Assembly: GCA_022508705.1 (NCBI GenBank)
Contig: JAFLUO010000058.1
Location: forward strand, 1 to 11,335
Length of the DNA: 11,335 nucleotides
Direction: 5' to 3'
Origin: Oscillospiraceae bacterium
GTDB lineage: Bacteria; Bacillota; Clostridia; Oscillospirales; Acutalibacteraceae
Shown one piece after another: positions 6,490 to 11,335 of the stretch (within the stretch, counting starts at the first letter, position 1; every line of letters starts with the position of its first letter). The notes under the pieces were generated by a model. The model had not been told where the DNA came from, searched no databases, and worked only from the letters and a program-made list of their open reading frames with translations. The position numbers were made by a program, and so were the translations under genes.

Positions 6490-6516
6490 TTAGCACTCAA
6501 AACATTAGAGTGCTAA
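6490..6516 (+). promoter_or_regulatory. CIRCE operator (HrcA binding site)
   Basis: TTAGCACTC (6490-6498), nine bases, then GAGTGCTAA (6508-6516) is a perfect match to the CIRCE consensus. HrcA binds it and represses groESL; heat shock and GroEL titration relieve the repression. The hrcA gene itself is not in this window. Confidence 0.97.
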
Positions 6517-6549
6517 ATAAATATTCAATCTTTTAGGAGGTAATATAAA

Positions 6550-6834
6550 ATGACTATTAAACCGCTTGCAGACAGAGTTGTTCTTAAACCCTGCGAAACG
6601 GAAGAAACAACAAAGAGCGGAATCGTTCTTGCAGCCGCTGCTCAGGAGAAACCGCAGGTTTTTGAGGTAGTAGCAGTAGGCCCCGGCGGAGTTGTTGACG
6701 GTAAAGAAATTACAATGTACGTAAAAGTAGGAGATAAGGTAATCTCCGGCAAATATGCAGGTACAGAGGTTAAGGTTGACAGTGTTGAATACACAGTAGT
6801 TCGTCAGTCTGAAATTCTGGCCGTTGTTGAATAA
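6550..6834 (+). CDS. groES: Co-chaperonin GroES (Hsp10)
   Basis: The 94-residue protein has the usual length of GroES. It forms the heptameric lid of the GroEL folding chamber in the cytoplasm. The N-terminus IKPLADRVVLKP is characteristic, and the mobile loop at about 16-33 carries the GroEL-binding tripeptide I25-V26-L27 in SGIVLA. The roof-loop and C-terminal parts (VGDKVISGKYAGTEV, then YTVVRQSEILAVVE) are conserved. AGGAGG lies nine bases ahead of the ATG. It is the first gene of the CIRCE-controlled operon, and its stop codon overlaps the groEL ribosome binding site. Confidence 0.98.
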   Translation: MTIKPLADRVVLKPCETEETTKSGIVLAAAAQEKPQVFEVVAVGPGGVVDGKEITMYVKVGDKVISGKYAGTEVKVDSVEYTVVRQSEILAVVE

Positions 6835-6848
6835 AGGAGAAATGCACT

Positions 6849-8486
6849 ATGGCTAAACAGATTATTTACGGTGAAGAAGCTCGCAAGGCTTTGCAGGCAG
6901 GTATTGATAAACTCAGCAATACAGTTAAAATTACTTTAGGCCCCAAAGGCAGAAACGTTGTTCTTGACAGAAAATACGGCGCACCGCTCATAACAAACGA
7001 CGGTGTAACAATCGCTAAGGAAATTGAGCTTGAGGATGCTTTTGAAAACATGGGCGCTCAGCTTGTAAAAGAAGTTGCTACAAAGACTAATGACGTTGCA
7101 GGCGACGGCACAACAACCGCAACTCTTCTCGCTCAGGCTCTTGTTCGTGAGGGCATGAAGAACGTTGCCGCAGGTGCTAACCCGATGGTTGTTAAGAAGG
7201 GTATGCAGGCTGCCGTTGATGCAGTTGTTGCAGAGGTTCTTAAAAATGCAAATAAGGTTAAGAGCAGTGAGGATATTGCAAAGGTTGCAACTGTTTCCGC
7301 TGCTGATGAATATATCGGTTCCCTTATTGCAGAGGCAATGGAAAAGGTTACTGCTGACGGTGTAATTACCATTGAAGAGTCAAAGACAAGCGAAACCTAC
7401 AGCGATGTTGTTGAGGGTATGCAGTTTGACCGCGGTTACATTTCACCCTACATGGTAACCGATACCGACAAAATGGAAGCAGTAATTGACGACGCTCTTA
7501 TTCTTATAACCGATAAGAAGATTTCAAATATTCAGGAAATTTTGCCCCTTCTTGAGCAAATCGTTCAGTCAGGCAAAAAGCTTGTTATTATTGCTGAGGA
7601 TGTTGAGGGCGAGGCTCTTTCAACAATTCTTGTTAACAAGCTCCGCGGCACCTTCACTTGCGTTTGCGTAAAAGCTCCCGGCTTTGGCGACAGAAGAAAA
7701 GAAATGCTTCAGGACATCGCAATCCTTACAGGCGGCGAGGTTATTACCTCAGACCTCGGTCTTGAGCTTAAAGATGCTCAGCTTTATCAGCTCGGTAAAG
7801 CAAAGCAGGTTAAAATTTCAAAGGAAAATACAATTATCGTTGACGGCGCAGGTGACAGCGACGCAATCAAAGGCAGAGTTGCTCAAATCCGTGCACAGAT
7901 TGAAGCTTCAACATCTGAATTTGATACAGAAAAGCTCAAAGAGCGTCTTGCAAAGCTTGCAGGCGGCGTTGCAGTTATCCGCGTAGGTGCCGCTACTGAA
8001 ACTGAAATGAAAGAAAAGAAGCTCCGTATTGAAGATGCGTTGGCGGCAACGAAGGCGGCGGTTGAGGAAGGCTCAGTTGCAGGCGGCGGTGTTGCGCTTC
8101 TCGGTGCAGTTAAGGCGGCAACCACGCTTCTTGATACTGACGATGCTGATTTCAAAACAGGTGTTAACATTGTTATTAAGGCTATTGAAGAGCCTGTTCG
8201 CCAAATCGCAAAGAATGCAGGTCTTGAAGGCTCAGTAATTGTTAACGAAATTGTTAATAAGAATCAGCCTGGCTACGGCTTCAATTTTGCAACAGGCGAA
8301 TATGTTGATATGTTCAAGGCGGGTATCCTTGACCCTGCAAAGGTAACACGTTCAGCTCTTCAGAATGCGGCTTCGGTTGCGGCTATGGTTCTTACAACCG
8401 AATCCTTGGTTGCCGATATTCCCGACCCGCAGGCAGATGCAGCAGCGGCAGCGGCAATGGCTCAGGCAGGCGGCGGAATGTATTGA
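6849..8486 (+). CDS. groEL: Chaperonin GroEL (Hsp60)
   Basis: This is a full-length 545-residue GroEL, the double-heptamer ATPase that folds proteins in the cytoplasm. ATP-binding motifs are intact: GPKGRNVVLD (31-40) and GDGTTTATLL (85-94), with the conserved D86. The signature AAVEEGSVAGGGVALL lies in the second equatorial part. The apical domain (about 190-375) includes the conserved DRGYISPYMVT opening. The C-terminal tail is AAAAAMAQAGGGMY, a short variant lacking the repeated GGM seen in many species. AAAGGAG overlapping the groES stop codon, nine bases before the ATG, indicates coupled translation. Codon use is enriched in frequently used codons, as expected for a highly expressed gene. 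A perfect hairpin terminator follows after 23 bases. Confidence 0.99.
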   Translation: MAKQIIYGEEARKALQAGIDKLSNTVKITLGPKGRNVVLDRKYGAPLITNDGVTIAKEIELEDAFENMGAQLVKEVATKTNDVAGDGTTTATLLAQALVREGMKNVAAGANPMVVKKGMQAAVDAVVAEVLKNANKVKSSEDIAKVATVSAADEYIGSLIAEAMEKVTADGVITIEESKTSETYSDVVEGMQFDRGYISPYMVTDTDKMEAVIDDALILITDKKISNIQEILPLLEQIVQSGKKLVIIAEDVEGEALSTILVNKLRGTFTCVCVKAPGFGDRRKEMLQDIAILTGGEVITSDLGLELKDAQLYQLGKAKQVKISKENTIIVDGAGDSDAIKGRVAQIRAQIEASTSEFDTEKLKERLAKLAGGVAVIRVGAATETEMKEKKLRIEDALAATKAAVEEGSVAGGGVALLGAVKAATTLLDTDDADFKTGVNIVIKAIEEPVRQIAKNAGLEGSVIVNEIVNKNQPGYGFNFATGEYVDMFKAGILDPAKVTRSALQNAASVAAMVLTTESLVADIPDPQADAAAAAAMAQAGGGMY

Positions 8487-8509
8487 TTCCCTAAAAATAG
8501 AATTTTTTA

Positions 8510-8543
8510 TACAGCAGGTGATTTACACCTGCTGTATTTTTTT
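8510..8543 (+). terminator. Intrinsic terminator of groESL
   Basis: TACAGCAGGTG (8510-8520) pairs perfectly over 11 bases with CACCTGCTGTA (8526-8536), with an ATTTA loop. Seven T residues follow. Confidence 0.96.
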
Positions 8544-8573
8544 GTTTTCCTTTTTATAATATTTTTTGTTTTT

Positions 8574-8600
8574 CGATAATTTTTTATTGACAAACGATAA
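8574..8600 (+). repeat. Direct repeat CGATAA flanking the -35 box, candidate operator
   Basis: CGATAA occurs at 8574-8579 and 8595-8600, 21 bases apart, which is two helical turns and so on the same DNA face. The copies bracket TTGACA (8587-8592). A repressor such as the YozG-like protein encoded in this operon could bind there. That is inference, since hexamers can recur by chance in AT-rich DNA. Confidence 0.35.
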
Positions 8601-8615
8601 ATTTAGTGATATATT
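8587..8615 (+). promoter_or_regulatory. Promoter of the DUF2975-YozG-DUF4173 operon
   Basis: A perfect TTGACA (8587-8592) is followed after 17 bases by TATATT (8610-8615). Transcription should begin near 8622, leaving a leader of about 120 nt before the first ATG. Confidence 0.85.
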
Positions 8616-8660
8616 GACCTTACAAAGAAGATTTTAAGCAGGCTTAGTTTGAAAAAATCA

Positions 8661-8729
8661 CACGGACCGAATCACGCCTTGTCGGCTGCAACAAGGGTGT
8701 ACCGTGGTTTTAAATACTTTTGCAGTCGG
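8661..8729 (+). ncRNA. Structured leader with possible pseudoknot ahead of the DUF2975 gene
   Basis: An outer helix CACGG/CCGTG (8661-8665/8702-8706) encloses an inner helix CAC-CCTTGT/ACAAGGGTG (8673-8682/8691-8699) with one bulged G (8676). Between them is an uneven internal loop of seven bases (8666-8672) against two. The 8-base apical loop ends in CTGCA (8686-8690), complementary to TGCAG (8721-8725). The adjoining TCGG (8726-8729) is complementary to CCGA (8667-8670) in the internal loop. Thus nine bases in a row next to the ribosome site (GGAAAGG, 8728-8734) match two unpaired segments. This suggests a cis-acting RNA that hides the ribosome site. I cannot assign it to a known class. Confidence 0.5.
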
Positions 8730-8742
8730 AAAGGCTATTATT

Positions 8743-9210
8743 ATGTCACGAACTAAAAATTCTGCAATTATTTCACTTGTAATTTGTGCGCTGTCAAGCA
8801 TTTTACTTGTAGTCTGGTTATTTACATTTCCTTGGTTTTTTAATTGGTTTTACACAATTTATCATGGGCTCGGCTCTGAATACACTCAAACAAATACTGT
8901 AATAAAAATTGTAATTCCTACATTTTACGCATGTGCGCCCTTTGCCGCCTGCGCGCTTTATATGCTTATAAGACTTTTGCTCAATATTATTCACGAAGTA
9001 ATTTTTACGGTTTCAAATGTCAAATACTTAAAATGGATTTCGCACTCTTGTTATGCTGTAATGCTCATAACGGTAATTACGGGAATATTTTATATTCCGC
9101 TTTTGGTAATCGGTTTTGCAACGGGTATTGTGGGTACACTGCTTCGCGTTGTGAAAAATTTAATGGATTCAGCGGTAACGATTAAAGAAGAAAACGATAT
9201 GACGATATGA
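8743..9210 (+). CDS. DUF2975 family membrane protein
   Basis: This 155-residue protein belongs to the DUF2975 family (as in B. subtilis YoaS), whose function is not established. Hydrophobic segments lie at about 8-28, 55-81, 103-120 and 121-136. Family hallmarks are the NVKYLKWISHSC stretch (92-103) and the C-terminus RVVKNLMDSAVTIKEENDMTI in its family form VKN...A..IKEENDxTI. DUF2975 genes are typically paired with a small YozG-like helix-turn-helix gene, exactly as here. I chose ATG 8743 because AAAGG lies eight bases upstream and because the longer GTG start at 8704 lies inside the leader helix. The next gene's ribosome site overlaps its stop codon, implying translational coupling. Confidence 0.88.
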   Translation: MSRTKNSAIISLVICALSSILLVVWLFTFPWFFNWFYTIYHGLGSEYTQTNTVIKIVIPTFYACAPFAACALYMLIRLLLNIIHEVIFTVSNVKYLKWISHSCYAVMLITVITGIFYIPLLVIGFATGIVGTLLRVVKNLMDSAVTIKEENDMTI

Positions 9211-9219
9211 GGAATTAAA

Positions 9220-9426
9220 TTGGCAATTAAAATAAATCTTGATTTGATGTTAGCAAAAAATAAAATGTCTTCCGGTGAGCTTGCTGAAAAGGTAGGTATC
9301 ACTCAGGCGAATTTATCTATTTTAAAAACTGGGAAGGCAAAAGCCGTAAGGTTTTCAACGCTTGAAGCAATTTGCAGAGAGCTGAATTGCCAACCCGGCG
9401 ATATTCTCGAATACAAGGAGGATTAA
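9220..9426 (+). CDS. YozG-like small XRE transcriptional regulator
   Basis: This 68-residue protein is essentially a bare Cro/CI helix-turn-helix. It has INLDLMLAKNKMS, the helix pair SGELAEKVGITQANLSIL, the KTGKAKAVRFSTLEAIC recognition and dimer region, and the ending QPGDILEY. This is the YozG type regularly encoded next to DUF2975 proteins. The start codon is TTG at 9220: the family begins MAIxxNLD, GAGG (9209-9212) is seven bases upstream, and no ATG fits. GAGG overlaps the DUF2975 stop codon. It lies two bases from the next gene. A rare start codon may keep its level low relative to the membrane proteins. It likely regulates this operon, perhaps through the CGATAA repeats, but that is untested. 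Confidence 0.92.
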   Translation: MAIKINLDLMLAKNKMSSGELAEKVGITQANLSILKTGKAKAVRFSTLEAICRELNCQPGDILEYKED

Positions 9427-9428
9427 CT

Positions 9429-11162
9429 ATGGATACCAACAACAGTACGGTAAACAACACCGCAAATACTCCCGAAACAGTGCAAACTGAAACAGTGCAA
9501 CCTGCAACGGTTCCGCTTGTTCCGAAAACACCGCCCATGCCGCCGATTTACGCGCAGTATGAGCCAAAAAAGCCTAAAACCGAAATTACGTTTCAAAAGA
9601 AGGATAAGGTCTTTATGGGACTGTTTATCCTTGCGGCAGGGCTGATAGCTTTCTTCGGACTTTTCGGAGGCTTATCATTAGGGCTTACGCTTTCAGTTTG
9701 GATACTTGCAATTGTAACTGCAATATACCTTAGAGATAACGGCGATTTTTCAATTCTTTCGGTGTCGGCGCTTGCAGGCACTCTAATTTCATCGCTTTCG
9801 TTCACATTTTACGGTTGTAACGGCTTTAACGCTTTTCTTGCGTCGGTTTTAACAATGATTTGCTATACCGTTTTTGCCGTATCAACGTGTGACGGTGAAA
9901 TCTTTGACAGCTTTCGAGGTTTGCTGAAATATACTTTTGTTTCAACGATATCACCTTATCTCAATGTTGCAGTGCCGATTAAGAGCAGTGTGGGTAAAGA
10001 TAAGGATAAGCGTAAATCCGTAATTCAGATTTTTGCCGCAATTCTTGTTTCAGTACCTGTTCTTTCTGTGGTTATTGCGCTTTTAGTCAGCTCTGACGCC
10101 GCATTTGAGGGCCTTGTAGTCTACGCGGCGGGAAAAATCGGTATGACCGTATTAAAGCTTTGCATAACCCTTTTGATTGCTGCCTTGCTGACTGCATTTG
10201 TTGTTACAAACAGATTTGATATGTTTGACCGAAGCTCAATTGCATTGAGTGACCCCAAAAGACCCCTTAAGACCTTGTTCACTGTAACGCTTTTAAGTCT
10301 GTTTTCAGCAGTTTATTTAGCGTTTCTGTTTTCACAGCTTGCATATTTCATAAATTCTTTCAAAGGGCTTTTGCCCGAAGGCTTTACATTTGCCGATTAT
10401 GCACGCCGCGGCTTTTTTGAAACTGAAACGGTTGCATTCATAAATCTTGTAATAGTTGTTTTGCTGATGTGGCTTACAAAAAGAAATGAAAAAGGCGAGC
10501 TGCCTGCGATCGTTAAAGCTTTAATGACGTTTATTTCAGCATTTTCGGTTTTCTTTATTGTAACCGCTATTGCAAAAATGGCAATGTATATCAATAAATA
10601 CGGACTTACATCCTTGCGGATTTTCACATCTGTGTTTATGGTTGCAACCTGTGCGTTTATTGTGGCATACATTGTCCGTGTTTTCAATATAAATGCGAAC
10701 ACAATTAAATATGCAATTTCCTTTTCACTTGTAATTTTTTCGCTTTTGACAGCCGTAGGGCTTGAAAGAACGGTTGCAAGCTATAATGTAAACGCATATC
10801 TTTCAGGAAAACATCAAAGCATTGACCTTGAATATCTTTATGACCTTGGGGAAACGGCAATGCCGTATATTGCAAAGCTTAAAAACTGCCAGAATGAGGA
10901 AATTTCAAATCAAGCAGAGTCTTGTATTAAGTATTTTTTCTACACAAGGGTTGATACCGAGGCAATCGACGATGAATATAAGGCTGAAAACGGCTTGATG
11001 ACAAGAACGTATCATAAAGACTATCGCTTCTCGCTGAATGCCTATTTAATATCGAAAATATATGAAAATGAAAAAATCGAATATAATCCAAGCGACTATT
11101 ATTCATACCCGTTTGTGCAGTATTATGACAGCAGGGAAGATATAAATGAGTGGTACGGATAA
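9429..11162 (+). CDS. DUF4173/DUF4153-type polytopic membrane protein
   Basis: This 577-residue protein has a ~55-residue soluble N-terminus rich in Thr, Val and Pro, then many membrane helices at about 60-80, 84-100, 108-127, 134-152, 198-221, 230-260, 282-308, 333-350, 362-388, 396-418 and 427-445, and a soluble C-terminal tail of ~130 residues. The FTFADYARRGFFE segment (319-331), INLVIVVLL (338-346), NKYGLTSLRIFTSVFM (389-404) and the VASYNVNAYL stretch (449-458) match my recollection of the DUF4173 family; the function is unknown. ATG 9429 has AAGGAGG six bases upstream. A longer in-frame start at 9372 would lie inside the regulator gene and is rejected. It is the third gene of the operon and is followed by a terminator. 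Confidence 0.85.
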   Translation: MDTNNSTVNNTANTPETVQTETVQPATVPLVPKTPPMPPIYAQYEPKKPKTEITFQKKDKVFMGLFILAAGLIAFFGLFGGLSLGLTLSVWILAIVTAIYLRDNGDFSILSVSALAGTLISSLSFTFYGCNGFNAFLASVLTMICYTVFAVSTCDGEIFDSFRGLLKYTFVSTISPYLNVAVPIKSSVGKDKDKRKSVIQIFAAILVSVPVLSVVIALLVSSDAAFEGLVVYAAGKIGMTVLKLCITLLIAALLTAFVVTNRFDMFDRSSIALSDPKRPLKTLFTVTLLSLFSAVYLAFLFSQLAYFINSFKGLLPEGFTFADYARRGFFETETVAFINLVIVVLLMWLTKRNEKGELPAIVKALMTFISAFSVFFIVTAIAKMAMYINKYGLTSLRIFTSVFMVATCAFIVAYIVRVFNINANTIKYAISFSLVIFSLLTAVGLERTVASYNVNAYLSGKHQSIDLEYLYDLGETAMPYIAKLKNCQNEEISNQAESCIKYFFYTRVDTEAIDDEYKAENGLMTRTYHKDYRFSLNAYLISKIYENEKIEYNPSDYYSYPFVQYYDSREDINEWYG

Positions 11163-11199
11163 TACACAATTTTTATTCAGCGGATTTACAATATTCATG

Positions 11200-11231
11200 T
11201 CCGGCGGTTTATTTAAACCGTCGGATTTTTC
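11200..11231 (+). terminator. Intrinsic terminator of the DUF2975-YozG-DUF4173 operon
   Basis: TCCGGCGGTTT (11200-11210) pairs with AAACCGTCGGA (11215-11225), with one G-T wobble and an ATTT loop. TTTTTC follows. Confidence 0.92.
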
Positions 11232-11242
11232 TTTTGCTCATA

Positions 11243-11271
11243 TTGACTTTAAAACAGCAGTATAATATAAT
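11243..11271 (+). promoter_or_regulatory. Promoter of the gene at the window's end
   Basis: TTGACT (11243-11248) and TATAAT (11266-11271) are 17 bases apart. A second overlapping TATAAT at 11261-11266 has too short a spacer. The start would be near 11278, 26 bases ahead of the ATG. Confidence 0.75.
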
Positions 11272-11303
11272 TGATTAAAAGGTTTAATTAAATAGGTGGT
11301 AAA

Positions 11304-11335
11304 ATGTTGGATTTTATTTCTGTTGAAAACGGCGT
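11304..11335 (+). CDS. Start of an unidentified gene (partial)
   Basis: The ATG at 11304 is preceded by AGGTGG (11294-11299) and a good promoter, so a real gene probably starts here. Only ten full codons are visible (MLDFISVENG), too few to name a family. It is the first gene after the DUF4173 terminator and has its own promoter, so it is a separate transcription unit. Confidence 0.65.
   Translation, partial: MLDFISVENG

Noticed and set aside
8457..8486. GroEL tail lacking the GGM repeat as a sign of a specialised chaperonin
   Set aside because: Tail length varies among Firmicute GroELs, and the ATPase and apical motifs are ordinary; the gene is in the standard CIRCE-groESL setting.
8365..8559. 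Alternative frames inside and after groEL, including several basic or Leu-rich ones
   Set aside because: They are shadows of the strongly biased groEL codons; none has a ribosome site or a known domain.
9372..9428. Upstream in-frame start extending the DUF4173 protein by 19 residues
   Set aside because: It lies inside the YozG-like gene in another frame and lacks a ribosome site, whereas ATG 9429 has AAGGAGG at ideal spacing.

Overview
The window looks like chromosomal core DNA from a low-GC Gram-positive bacterium, most likely of class Clostridia and possibly an Oscillospirales-type gut anaerobe. The clues are AT-rich DNA, purine-rich Shine-Dalgarno sites, sigma-A promoters with 17-base spacers, a perfect CIRCE operator ahead of groES-groEL, a Bacillus NdoA-like MazF, a YabE-like 3D-domain protein and YozG/DUF2975 genes. 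The class assignment is inference; no rRNA lies in the window. I see no insertion sequence, phage gene, CRISPR array or tRNA.

Layout. 1-67 is the 3' end of rpsI, followed by its terminator. A small four-helix membrane protein gene faces it on the minus strand (189-572, promoter 608-636). Bases 637-1027 hold no credible gene but contain a cluster of TGTWAH hexamers like WalR half-sites. A strong promoter (1028-1056) and a ~175-nt leader that can fold lead into an exported G5/3D-domain cell-wall protein (1239-2483, terminator 2510-2540). An XRE regulator with a long helical C-terminus follows (2654-3724). A promoter overlapping its stop codon (3721-3749) then starts nnrE-nnrD fusion (3782-5317), a lipoprotein gene (5325-5828) and, after 143 bases, a MazF toxin gene with no visible antitoxin (5972-6316, terminator 6349-6374). 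Next come promoter, CIRCE, groES and groEL (6457-8486, terminator 8510-8543).

The last third is a tight three-gene operon with a perfect TTGACA promoter, a folded and possibly pseudoknotted leader, a DUF2975 membrane protein, a YozG-like mini-repressor starting at TTG, and a DUF4173-type polytopic membrane protein (8587-11162, terminator 11200-11231). A promoter and the first ten codons of another gene close the window.

How the genes relate. nnr repairs damaged NAD(P)H. The nnr-lipoprotein-mazF order resembles the Bacillus/Clostridia block acpS-nnr-lipoprotein-alr-mazE-mazF with acpS, alr and mazE absent. groESL is under HrcA-type heat-shock control. The 3D protein probably acts in peptidoglycan remodelling. 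The DUF2975/YozG/DUF4173 operon has no established function; its structured leader and the repeats around its promoter are the most distinctive things here. The parts most worth a second look are that leader, the leader and WalR-like array of the 3D gene, and the lone mazF.
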